DNA from: Phycisphaerales bacterium UBA7812
Lineage (GTDB): Bacteria > Planctomycetota > Phycisphaerae > Phycisphaerales > UBA1924
Reading direction: 5' to 3'
Assembly (NCBI GenBank): GCA_002480345.1
Contig: DLBY01000037.1
Coordinates: 1-8,232, forward strand
Length of the DNA: 8,232 nucleotides
The notes under the pieces were generated by a model that was given only the letters and a program-made list of their open reading frames with translations, searched no databases and had not been told where the DNA came from. The translations under genes were made by a program, and so were the position numbers. Shown in pieces: positions 1 through 5,834 of this stretch (positions are counted from its first letter, which is position 1; the number at the start of each line of letters is the position of its first letter).

Positions 1-74
1 TCGAAGAGTTCTTGGAGAGTGGTCATATACGGATCATCCATTTGATTCCCGCACAGCCGCTTTCTGATCACCAT
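1..74 (-). CDS. Partial ORF at window edge, unknown function
   Basis: Reading leftward from an ATG at 74, 24 codons run open to the window edge with no stop, giving MVIRKRLCGNQMDDPYMTTL followed by QELF. A GTG at 80 (two codons upstream) and ATGs at 41 and 26 are other possible starts. It begins about 20 bases after the stop of the Rep-like gene on the same strand, so it could be the third gene of that operon. I see no convincing ribosome-binding site and too few residues for any family call. A position after a Rep-like gene beside ssrA would suit an integrase or another element gene, but nothing visible proves that. It may also be a chance open frame. Confidence 0.35.
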   Translation of the reverse strand, partial: MVIRKRLCGNQMDDPYMTTLQELF

Positions 75-95
75 TTTCACCGCGAGAGACGCAAG

Positions 96-572
96 CTAGT
101 CCTGGGCTTCGTTTCCACGAAGCATGTTCGTAAACACCACTCGATCAACACTGTCGTCATGGAGTTCCTTAAGTATGTATGTCGCCTTCTCAGAATATTT
201 CTCCAGCACAACTGGGTCGGTTTGCGTCCAGGCTGGCCATCTGAGCCCTTCCCAGGCGTTCTTGATCAACCAGCGAAATCGCTCAGTATCTCCATCAGGG
301 GACCGAACCAGTCCGTGCCAGTGCGGACTGATGCCCATCCGGCCATACTCCAGCACGAAGACACCCTGAAATCGCTCAGATTGTGGCTTCCTGCACCAGT
401 TCCGACCGAGTGACACCCTCGCCACCCGGGCATCGCATCGTGTCAGCAGCTTCAGCATCGCTTGCTGCCGGAGACCGCTATCGGGCCGTGTCTTCAGCGT
501 CACGGCGATATCGGGATGGATATCCCGAAACATGGAGAGGTACGAATCACGGAGTTCCGGGGACAGACTCAT
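96..572 (-). CDS. Small HUH-type Rep-like endonuclease, likely from an integrated mobile element
   Basis: The 158-residue product shows the motif order of single-strand nicking HUH endonucleases. A first strand, DIAVTLKTR (21-29), stands where motif I lies. PHWHGLV (83-89) supplies the metal-binding His-x-His pair (H84, H86), preceded by the strand VFVLEYGRMG. A C-terminal YSEKATYILKEL (126-137) contains a Y-x-x-K arrangement (Y132, K135) like the catalytic-tyrosine motif; Y126 is the alternative nucleophile. No helicase domain follows, so this is a short single-domain protein as in some plasmids, filamentous phages and integrated elements. Its ATG overlaps the stop of the upstream small ORF in an ATGA arrangement, implying translational coupling. 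Base composition and codon use are clearly less GC-biased than in the core genes to the right, which suggests transfer. The HUH fold is a motif-based inference; the exact family (plasmid Rep, phage gp2-like or relaxase-like) cannot be settled here. Confidence 0.72.
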   Translation of the reverse strand: MSLSPELRDSYLSMFRDIHPDIAVTLKTRPDSGLRQQAMLKLLTRCDARVARVSLGRNWCRKPQSERFQGVFVLEYGRMGISPHWHGLVRSPDGDTERFRWLIKNAWEGLRWPAWTQTDPVVLEKYSEKATYILKELHDDSVDRVVFTNMLRGNEAQD

Positions 573-844
573 GACGCCACCCCCTTGTCCGGGAAGTTGC
601 TGTCATGGGTCATCGATGGAGGTCTGTGGTCCGACCGCGATGCCAGAGAAAGGGCCATCTGCCCGACCGTGCGCTGCTGCTCGGCGGTGAGTCGAGCGAG
701 CAGCACGGCGATCAATCCGAGTTCGAGGGAGAGGGGACTCTCCCCTCTGCGCTCTCCTCGTTTCTGCTCAACGTGGCTTTTCGTGTCGTTGGCTGTCACA
801 ACCCGGATTTGGGCAGACACGCCGTAAGCACTTTTCAGTGACAC
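569..844 (-). CDS. Hypothetical small protein, first gene of the Rep-like operon
   Basis: This is a 91-residue open frame whose stop overlaps the Rep-like start by four bases, which is the main reason to accept it. The start at 844 is a GTG inside the right side of a palindromic repeat; no Shine-Dalgarno sequence is visible, so a downstream GTG near residue 10 is possible. The middle (about residues 44-68, LELGLIAVLLARLTAEQQRT and following) looks like an amphipathic helix, reminiscent of small accessory or regulatory proteins. The segment before it is highly charged (KRGERRGE). I do not recognise the family. Its place ahead of a Rep-like gene would suit a copy-control or nicking-accessory role, but that is speculation. 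The opposite-strand frames here look less convincing because they lack the coupled junction. Confidence 0.5.
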   Translation of the reverse strand: MSLKSAYGVSAQIRVVTANDTKSHVEQKRGERRGESPLSLELGLIAVLLARLTAEQQRTVGQMALSLASRSDHRPPSMTHDSNFPDKGVAS

Positions 845-878
845 ATTTGGGCAACTTGTGTCACCCGCTGTCTCACCC
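838..878. repeat. Palindrome plus tandem TGTSTCACCC repeats between ssrA and the Rep-like operon
   Basis: GTGACACA at 838-845 and TGTGTCAC at 857-864 form a perfect 8-bp inverted repeat around an 11-bp spacer. The right arm is part of TGTGTCACCC (857-866), which is repeated as TGTCTCACCC (869-878, 9 of 10 identical) after two bases, giving a 12-bp period. The left arm overlaps the GTG start of the first operon gene. A further TGTCAC lies at about 794-799. Such clusters are typical of operators, iterons or recombinase-binding sites; which of these applies is not shown by the sequence. Confidence 0.6.
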
Positions 879-898
879 TGACAAAGTGCAAGATTGAA

Positions 899-1247
899 TG
901 GAGCCGGGGGGAATCGAACCCCCGTGCCGTGACAGTCAGAATCCGGCCTCTACGCGTGTAGTCCGTTGTTTCATCTCGATCTCAAGGACGGGAACGGACA
1001 CCCTTCCTGTCGATCCAGCCTCCAGTGAACCTCCTCGCCGCCTTGCCTGGATGCACCACAAGACGACCAGCCCGATGTCGTTGTCCCCCGCCCCATCGGG
1101 CGTCAGGCGGAGGACAGACGGCTATTAAGCCGCCAGAGCGTACTGCGGTTCGGCAGTTATAAAAAGATGCGTGCTTTTTGCGTGGCCAGCACGCCCCACG
1201 ACGCGCCACCGAAAACCTTCCCTGCCCGGTCGATACCGATCGGCCCC
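899..1247 (-). ncRNA. ssrA: tmRNA (transfer-messenger RNA)
   Basis: This is a one-piece tmRNA of about 349 nt that rescues stalled ribosomes. The 5' end GGGGCCGATCGGTATCGACC at 1247 matches the conserved tmRNA start and pairs with GGCTCC at the 3' end (900-905), leaving A at 899 as discriminator. CCA is not encoded. The 3' end carries a textbook T-arm, GGGGG TTCGATT CCCCC. The internal reading frame follows ATAACT, as in the E. coli resume region, and encodes AEPQYALAA followed by TAA TAG. The gene diverges from ispD. No clear T-tract terminator follows the 3' end; instead a repeat cluster and a codirectional Rep-like operon begin within about 20-60 bp. The end coordinates are inferred from acceptor pairing and could shift by one or two bases. 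Confidence 0.96.
1125..1154 (-). other. ssrA: tmRNA-encoded proteolysis tag reading frame (AEPQYALAA)
   Basis: On the minus strand the codons GCC GAA CCG CAG TAC GCT CTG GCG GCT are followed by TAA and then TAG. The resume codon GCC stands where E. coli has GCA, directly after a matching ATAACT-like sequence. The ALAA ending is the standard degradation signal recognised by ClpXP-type proteases. The AEPQY body resembles a tag I recall for Gemmata (AEPQYSLAA), which supports a planctomycete origin; that comparison is from memory. Confidence 0.92.
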
Positions 1248-1370
1248 AACTTGTCAATCCCCACAGAAAACACCCGCGGGGCACAAGACTCTACGCACAC
1301 CACCCCATCCCGGTTCGCACGACGCCCCGATGCCCGGGCGCCACCACACGGGGTGCCGCTACGCTTCCGC

Positions 1371-2198
1371 ATGACCACCGACCCGCGCATCGCCGTCATC
1401 ATCCCCGCTGCCGGGGCCTCGTCCCGGTTCAACGCCGGCAACGACACCGCCCTCCTCGCCCCCCGCAACAAGCTCGACGAGGACCTGGGCGGACGGCCTG
1501 TCCTCCAGCGCACCGTCGAGCTCTTCCACACCCGCCCCGATGTCTGCGCCGTGATCGTCGCGGGGCCAGCCGACGACGAGGCCTACGCCCAGTTCGAGTT
1601 CCGGCACGCCGACAAGCTCGCCCTGCTCGGCGCCCTCCTCTGCCGGGGCGGGCGCACCGACCGCTGGGAGTCGGTCAAGAACGCCCTCGCCCAAGTCCCC
1701 GACGACGCGACCCACATCGCCGTCCACGACGCGGCACGCCCCGTCACCCCCGCCGGGCTCATCGACCGCGTCTTCGACCTCGCGAAGAACCACCCCGCGG
1801 TCATCCCCGCGATCGACTGCCCCGACACCGTCAAGCGGGTCGACCCCGAGCCCGTGCCCGACACCCCCACCGACCCCGCCGCCGCGATCCTGGGCCTCGG
1901 CGCGGACGCCGGCGATTCGGACCTCCGGCGCGTCGAGCAGACGCTCGACCGTGCCAACCTCGTCCTCGTGCAGACCCCCCAGGTCTTCCAGCGCGACCTG
2001 CTCATCCGCGCCTACGCCCAGGACGACCTCGCCAGCACCGACGACGCGGGCCTCGTCGAACGCCTGGGCGAGCCCGTCATCGTCACCCCGGGCGACCCCG
2101 CCAACATCAAGATCACCCGCCCCGCCGACCTCCCCGTCGCCCGCGCCCTCGCGGGTTTCAAGCCCCCCGCGGAACGGGCGAGCCACAAGAAATTCTGA
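1371..2198 (+). CDS. ispD: 2-C-methyl-D-erythritol 4-phosphate cytidylyltransferase (IspD)
   Basis: This enzyme transfers CMP from CTP to MEP, giving CDP-ME in the cytoplasmic non-mevalonate isoprenoid pathway. The 275-residue product has the family signatures in order: the nucleotide-binding IIPAAGASSRF (10-20), a lysine at 34 in the position of the PKQ lysine, RTDRWESV (95-102), HDAARP (119-124), DTVKRVD (152-158), TLDR (191-194), QTPQVF (201-206), TDDAGLVE (223-230) and NIKITRPAD (245-253). It is about 40 residues longer than the usual 230-240. One insertion of about 24 residues lies between the DTVKRVD and TLDR motifs, and a smaller one lies before K34. The ATG at 1371 is chosen because the next in-frame start upstream, at 1167, lies inside ssrA; no Shine-Dalgarno is visible. 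The gene converges on ahcY, and no ispF follows, so it is not part of an ispDF pair here. Confidence 0.95.
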   Translation: MTTDPRIAVIIPAAGASSRFNAGNDTALLAPRNKLDEDLGGRPVLQRTVELFHTRPDVCAVIVAGPADDEAYAQFEFRHADKLALLGALLCRGGRTDRWESVKNALAQVPDDATHIAVHDAARPVTPAGLIDRVFDLAKNHPAVIPAIDCPDTVKRVDPEPVPDTPTDPAAAILGLGADAGDSDLRRVEQTLDRANLVLVQTPQVFQRDLLIRAYAQDDLASTDDAGLVERLGEPVIVTPGDPANIKITRPADLPVARALAGFKPPAERASHKKF

Positions 2199-2231
2199 AC
2201 CCCCGACACGCCCCCTCTACCCAATGAGAAA

Positions 2232-2251
2232 CCCCCGGCTCGCGCCGGGGG
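2232..2251. terminator. Hairpin between convergent ispD and ahcY, probable terminator
   Basis: CCCCCGGC (2232-2239), loop TCGC, and GCCGGGGG (2244-2251) form a perfect 8-bp GC stem in the gap between the two gene ends. On the minus strand it is followed by TTTCTC, a weak T-tract, so it best serves ahcY, 66 bp after its stop. On the plus strand no T-tract follows, though it lies 33 bp after ispD and may slow polymerase in both directions. Confidence 0.7.
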
Positions 2252-2317
2252 CTCGGTTCACTCCGTCTCGCTGTCACTCGGTGTCTTCGTCTCAGGGCGG
2301 CACCGCCGCCCTCGGAC

Positions 2318-3811
2318 TCAATACCGGTAGTGCGCCGACTTGAACGGCCCGTTCTGGGGCACGCCGATGTACTCCGCCTGCTCGGGCGTGAGCTTCGTCA
2401 GCTTCGCGTTCAGGTGCGGAAGGTGCAGGCGCGCCACCTCCTCGTCGAGGTGCTTGGGCAGCATGTACACCTCGTTCTTGTAGGTGTCCGTGTTCTGGTG
2501 CAGCTCGATCTGCGCGATCACCTGGTTGGTGAACGACGCGCTCATCACGAACGACGGGTGACCCGTCGCGCAGCCCAGGTTCAGCAGGCGGCCCTCAGCA
2601 AGCATCAGGATCGACCGGCCCGTGTCCTTGAACCGGAACTCGTCGAACTGCGGCTTGATGTTGATCCGCTCGACATTCGGGTCCTTGCTGAGCTTCTCGA
2701 ACTGGATCTCGTTATCGAAGTGCCCGATGTTGCCGACGATCGCCTTGTCCTTCATCCGCTTCATGTGCTCGAGCGTGATGATGTCCTTGTTCCCCGTCGT
2801 CGTGATGAAGATGTCCGCCTTGTCGACCACATCATCCATCGTCACGACCTCGTAGCCCTCCATCGCCGCCTGCAGCGCGCAGATCGGGTCGATCTCCGTC
2901 ACCATGATCCGGCAGCCCTGCCCCTTCAGGCTCTGGCACGAACCCTTCCCGACATCGCCGTACCCGCAGATCACCGCGACCTTGCCGCTCAGCATCACAT
3001 CCGACGCGCGGTTCAGACCGTCGATCAGCGAGTGACGGCAGCCGTACACATTGTCGAACTTGCTCTTGGTCACCGAGTCGTTGACATTGATCGCCGGGAA
3101 GGGCAGCTTGCCGCTCTCCGCGAACTGGTACAGGCGATGCACGCCCGTCGTCGTCTCCTCGCTCACGCCCTTGATCGACTTCTCGATCTTGCCCCAGCGC
3201 CCGGGGTTCTCCTTCTCCTCCTCGCGCAGCTGGTTCAGGAACGCGCCGAACTCGTCGGGGTGCACCCCGTCCTCGAAGGGCGGGATCTCGCCGCTCCGCT
3301 CGAACTCGGCGCCCTTCAGCACCATCATCGTCGCGTCGCCGCCGTCGTCGAGGATCAGGTTCGGGCCCTCCCCGTCAGACCATCCGTTGAACAGCTGACG
3401 CGTGCACCACCAGTACTCCTCCAGCGTCTCGCCCTTCCAGGCGAACACCGGGGTGCCCTTCGGCGCCTCGGGCGTCCCGTCCTTGCCGACCACGACCGCC
3501 GCCGCCGCCGAGTCCTGCGTGCTGAAGATGTTGCACGACACCCAGCGCACCTCGGCGCCAAGCTCCGTCAGCGTCTCGATCAGCACCGCCGTCTGCACCG
3601 TCATGTGCAGCGAGCCCGCGATCTTCGCGCCCTTCAGGGGCTTCTTGTCCGCGTACCGACGACGCAGCTCCATCAGCCCGGGCATCTCGTGCTCCGCCAG
3701 GCGGATCTCCTTGCGCCCCATCTCCGCCAGCGTCAGATCGCGCACCTTGAACTCAAGGTTGCCGATCTTCTCGATCTCGAGGCCCGTTGTCTTCGTCGCC
3801 ATCGTGGTCAT
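2318..3811 (-). CDS. ahcY: S-adenosylhomocysteine hydrolase (adenosylhomocysteinase)
   Basis: This NAD-dependent enzyme splits SAH into adenosine and homocysteine, removing the inhibitory product of SAM-dependent methylation and feeding methionine regeneration. In the 497-residue product, the landmarks are SLHMTVQTA (67-75), DDGGDATMM (155-163), the substrate and lysine region NVNDSVTKSKFDN (242-254), the NAD-binding loop GYGDVGKG (283-290), NLGCATGHPS (411-420) and the conserved C-terminus PFKSAHYRY that closes over the neighbouring subunit's NAD. An insertion of roughly 40 residues around 150-215 matches the long bacterial form of about 470-495 residues. A TTG two codons upstream (3817) is in frame, but GGAG at 3821-3824 is 9 bases from the ATG and only 3 from the TTG, so the ATG at 3811 is preferred. 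It lies 80 bp downstream of a SahR-like regulator on the same strand, either cotranscribed or with its own promoter. Confidence 0.98.
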   Translation of the reverse strand: MTTMATKTTGLEIEKIGNLEFKVRDLTLAEMGRKEIRLAEHEMPGLMELRRRYADKKPLKGAKIAGSLHMTVQTAVLIETLTELGAEVRWVSCNIFSTQDSAAAAVVVGKDGTPEAPKGTPVFAWKGETLEEYWWCTRQLFNGWSDGEGPNLILDDGGDATMMVLKGAEFERSGEIPPFEDGVHPDEFGAFLNQLREEEKENPGRWGKIEKSIKGVSEETTTGVHRLYQFAESGKLPFPAINVNDSVTKSKFDNVYGCRHSLIDGLNRASDVMLSGKVAVICGYGDVGKGSCQSLKGQGCRIMVTEIDPICALQAAMEGYEVVTMDDVVDKADIFITTTGNKDIITLEHMKRMKDKAIVGNIGHFDNEIQFEKLSKDPNVERINIKPQFDEFRFKDTGRSILMLAEGRLLNLGCATGHPSFVMSASFTNQVIAQIELHQNTDTYKNEVYMLPKHLDEEVARLHLPHLNAKLTKLTPEQAEYIGVPQNGPFKSAHYRY

Positions 3812-3820
3812 GGTCAATCA

Positions 3821-3824
3821 CTCC
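3821..3824 (-). promoter_or_regulatory. Ribosome-binding site of ahcY
   Basis: GGAG on the minus strand sits 9 bases before the ATG at 3811 and 3 bases before an in-frame TTG at 3817. The spacing favours the ATG as the true start. Confidence 0.6.
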
Positions 3825-3891
3825 GTTGGTGTAAAAAAATCAGTGTTCCGGTCCGGGGCGGACGCCGAGGCCCGCCCGGTTTCGATCCGTT

Positions 3892-4869
3892 TCAATCCCG
3901 GACGCCCGGGAACCGCGCCGCCGCCGCAAACAACCCGGGACCCTTCGCGTCGGGCTCGCCGGGCAAATCCCGGATCAGGGGCCGCCCGTACCCCGCCTCC
4001 TCGAACATCGTCTCGATCTGCTCGTGCGAGAAGCCCAAGTGCTTGTGACCCATCTCCCGCCGATACTCGTGCCGGTCGTGCCGGTTCATGTCGATCACCA
4101 GCGCCACCCCGCCGCCCCGGTCGCCGCGAAGCGTCCGCGAGATCTCCCGCAGCGCGACCGCTGGCTCCTCGACATGGTGCAGCACCAGGAAGCAGCACGC
4201 CGCGTCCACCGAGCCGTCATCGAGCGGCAGCGATTCGAGCGAGCCTCGCTTGAACTCGACGCCCCCCGCCGCCCGTGCACCGATCCGCTTCGACGCCGCT
4301 TCCAGCATCGTTTCACTCTGGTCGATCGCGATGACCCGCTCGACACAACCCGCCAGCAGCTCCGCCGCGTTGCCCGTGCCGCACCCGATGTCCGCGACCG
4401 TCCACCCGGGATCGACAAGGCTCAGCAGACCGAGCGCCGTGATCCGCTCCCCGAACAGCTCGTTCCGGATCGCGTCCCACTCACCCCCGACACGCCCGAA
4501 GAACGACAGGCTGTCCGTCTTCCGCTCCGCCAGCACGCCCGCGAGCCGACGGTCGTCCTCGTCCGTCTCGTCGCTCCGCTCGATCTGCGCCCGCACCACG
4601 ATCCACACCGCCCGCGCCTCGTCGTCCAGGTCGTCGAGCGTCAGGCTGTGATAGGTCGCCGTCCCGAACTGACGCTTCACCAGCCAGCCCGCCTTGCCCA
4701 GCGTGCTCAGGTGCCGGCTCACCGTGCTCTGCGGCAACTGGAAGACGCTCGCGACCTCGCCGACCGACAACTCCTGCATCTCCAGCAGACGGAGCATGCG
4801 CAGCCGCGTCGGGTCGCTCAGCGCGCCCAGCCGATCCGTCAACGCGTTGCCGTTCACCTGACGCGCCAT
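3892..4869 (-). CDS. sahR: SahR-like regulator: ArsR-type winged helix fused to a SAM-methyltransferase domain
   Basis: The 325-residue protein begins with an ArsR-type DNA-binding domain: ALSDPTRLRMLRLL (16-29), then helix-turn-helix LSVGEVASVFQLPQSTVSRH (34-53) and wing (about 64-76). It lacks the ELCVC metal-binding cysteines of arsenic or metal sensors. A class I methyltransferase fold follows, with motif I VADIGCGTGNA (158-168), acidic IDQSETML (182-189), HHVEEP (231-236) and a HDRHEYRREMGHKHLGF segment (264-280) typical of ArsR-methyltransferase fusions. In SahR of Desulfovibrio and other Proteobacteria the methylase-like domain binds SAH and releases the repressor from SAM-cycle operators. 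The gene here is directly upstream of ahcY, which supports the same role. The ATG at 4869 places the HTH at the usual distance from the N-terminus; GTG at 4875 is possible, and a longer frame to 5028 adds only atypical sequence. True enzymatic methylation is not excluded. Confidence 0.85.
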   Translation of the reverse strand: MARQVNGNALTDRLGALSDPTRLRMLRLLEMQELSVGEVASVFQLPQSTVSRHLSTLGKAGWLVKRQFGTATYHSLTLDDLDDEARAVWIVVRAQIERSDETDEDDRRLAGVLAERKTDSLSFFGRVGGEWDAIRNELFGERITALGLLSLVDPGWTVADIGCGTGNAAELLAGCVERVIAIDQSETMLEAASKRIGARAAGGVEFKRGSLESLPLDDGSVDAACCFLVLHHVEEPAVALREISRTLRGDRGGGVALVIDMNRHDRHEYRREMGHKHLGFSHEQIETMFEEAGYGRPLIRDLPGEPDAKGPGLFAAAARFPGVRD

Positions 4870-4904
4870 CGCCACCCATCCGCCCGATCGGCGAGGCCCG
4901 ACAA

Positions 4905-4945
4905 GGGCTCGACCAGACCAGACCAAATCCGGAGCCCTGCAGGGC
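4905..4945. repeat. Triple GACCA repeat inside a hairpin, plus 12-bp palindrome, in the regulator leader
   Basis: Three tandem GACCA units (4911-4925) lie in the loop of a possible 6-bp stem formed by GGGCTC (4905-4910) and GAGCCC (4932-4937). GCCCTGCAGGGC (4934-4945) is a perfect 12-bp palindrome sharing the right arm, so the two structures are mutually exclusive. They lie in the leader of the regulator on the minus strand. Function is unknown; I could not match a known riboswitch. Confidence 0.4.
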
Positions 4946-4972
4946 CACGACGAACAAAGCCCAAATTGCTTT

Positions 4973-4988
4973 ATCCGTATTTCCGGAT
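4973..4988. promoter_or_regulatory. Candidate operator upstream of the SahR-like gene
   Basis: ATCCG (4973-4977), six bases, then CGGAT (4984-4988) form a perfect inverted repeat in an AT-richer patch about 105 bp upstream of the regulator start. ArsR-family repressors commonly bind such imperfect dyads near promoters, and autoregulation is common. A related ATCCGT followed by CCGGA occurs at about 3885-3902, just upstream of ahcY. The operator role is inferred from position and symmetry only. Confidence 0.35.
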
Positions 4989-5090
4989 GAATGGTAGAAC
5001 GGAGAAACGCCGGGTCAAACCACAGCAATCACCCACCGATCCGACCAACGCTCGGTTATCGGGCGAAGGGATCCCCGAAGCCACGCCCGA

Positions 5091-5744
5091 TCAGGGCGTC
5101 GGAGGCGTCGCGAAGGTCGGCCCGGGCACCTGACCCAATTCCCGCACCATCGCCTTCGCCTCAGCCGAGTCCCGATCGAACCACAGCGCGTGCGAGAGCG
5201 CCTCGAGCGCCCCCTCCCGATCCTCGAACCCCGCGAGCACCTCCGCCAGCGCCAGGTACCCCGACGCCGACGGGTCGATCTCCGCCGCGGTCCGGTACGC
5301 GAGCACGCCCTCATCCGGGAACCCGAACTCGAGCAGGAACCGACCCAGCCGCTCGTACGCGTCGCTCCGGTCCGTCTCCCGCGCGATCTGCTCGAGGATG
5401 TCGAACGCCGCGCCGACCTCACCGTTCGCCGCCGTCGAGCGGGCCATCGCGTCGATGTAGTCGGGGTTGAACGGATCCAGCTCGTACGCGAGCGTGTACG
5501 CCTCGCGCGCCGCCGACATCTCGCCCATGCCCTCGTACGCCCGCCCGAGGTCGTACATCACCTCCCGGCGTGCGGGCCGCTCCTCCAGATACCGCTCGTA
5601 CGCCTCCGCCGCGAGCGCGTACTCGCCGTCGCGCAGCGCCGCGTCGCCCGCCGCCCGCGAGCCCACGAGCGTCCGTTCCCGCTGCACGCACCCCGTCGAG
5701 AGCAGCAGCGTCATCGTTCCCAGCAGCACAAGCGTCGTTTTCAT
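5091..5744 (-). CDS. TPR-repeat lipoprotein
   Basis: This 217-residue protein is predicted to be exported and anchored by lipid. MKTTLVLLGTMTLLLSTGC has a short positive start, a hydrophobic core and a lipobox (LSTGC) with the lipidated cysteine at 19. The mature part consists of tetratricopeptide-like helix pairs: residues about 31-62 (GDAALRDGEYALAAEAYERY), 63-95 (YDLGRAYEGMGEMSAAREAY), roughly 96-125, 127-160 (YERLGRFLLEFGFPDEGVLA) and 161-193 (YLALAEVLAGFEDREGALEA), ending in a Pro/Thr-rich tail. TPR lipoproteins usually scaffold protein complexes at the envelope; no partner is evident here. An AGGA four bases before the ATG at 5744 supports the start. It is on the same strand as the regulator and ahcY, but a 221-bp gap separates them, so it is probably a separate unit. 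The specific role is unknown. Confidence 0.85.
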   Translation of the reverse strand: MKTTLVLLGTMTLLLSTGCVQRERTLVGSRAAGDAALRDGEYALAAEAYERYLEERPARREVMYDLGRAYEGMGEMSAAREAYTLAYELDPFNPDYIDAMARSTAANGEVGAAFDILEQIARETDRSDAYERLGRFLLEFGFPDEGVLAYRTAAEIDPSASGYLALAEVLAGFEDREGALEALSHALWFDRDSAEAKAMVRELGQVPGPTFATPPTP

Positions 5745-5757
5745 CGCGTCCTATTCT

Positions 5758-5789
5758 CCGATCGTGAACACCCGATGCTACCCGATCGG
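5758..5789. promoter_or_regulatory. Inverted repeat between divergent TPR lipoprotein and LigD-like genes
   Basis: CCGATCG (5758-5764) and CGATCGG (5783-5789) form a perfect 7-bp inverted repeat with an 18-bp spacer in the short divergent intergenic region. Such a placement would allow one protein to control both promoters. GATCG-containing words are common in this GC-rich genome, so chance is a real alternative. Confidence 0.3.
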
Positions 5790-5834
5790 CCCGCGCCGCG
5801 ATCCGTCGTGAGCGCCCAAACCCCCGAACCCGAA

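Noticed and set aside
12..413. Plus-strand ORF opposite the Rep-like gene
   Set aside because: No recognisable motif and no coupled neighbour; the minus-strand frame carries ordered HUH motifs and an overlapping upstream gene.
1167..1370. N-terminal extension of IspD by 68 residues from an upstream start
   Set aside because: The extension lies partly inside the tmRNA gene and has no IspD-like sequence; the family core begins right after the ATG at 1371.
1178..2227. 349-codon plus-strand frame overlapping ispD
   Set aside because: The product is almost entirely Arg and Pro, as expected for an out-of-frame reading of GC-rich ispD.
3812..3891. SAH or SAM riboswitch in the ahcY leader
   Set aside because: The conserved SAH-riboswitch core sequence I know is not present, and the only hairpins (such as GTCCG-CCC-CGGAC) are short and too far from the T-run to act as an attenuator.
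2330..4048. Long plus-strand open frame of 572 codons opposite ahcY
   Set aside because: It is rich in Arg, Leu and His with no domain, and mirrors the biased third positions of ahcY on the other strand.
4024..5133. Long plus-strand open frame opposite the SahR-like gene
   Set aside because: Arg/Pro/His-rich composition without motifs; the opposite strand encodes a clear two-domain protein.
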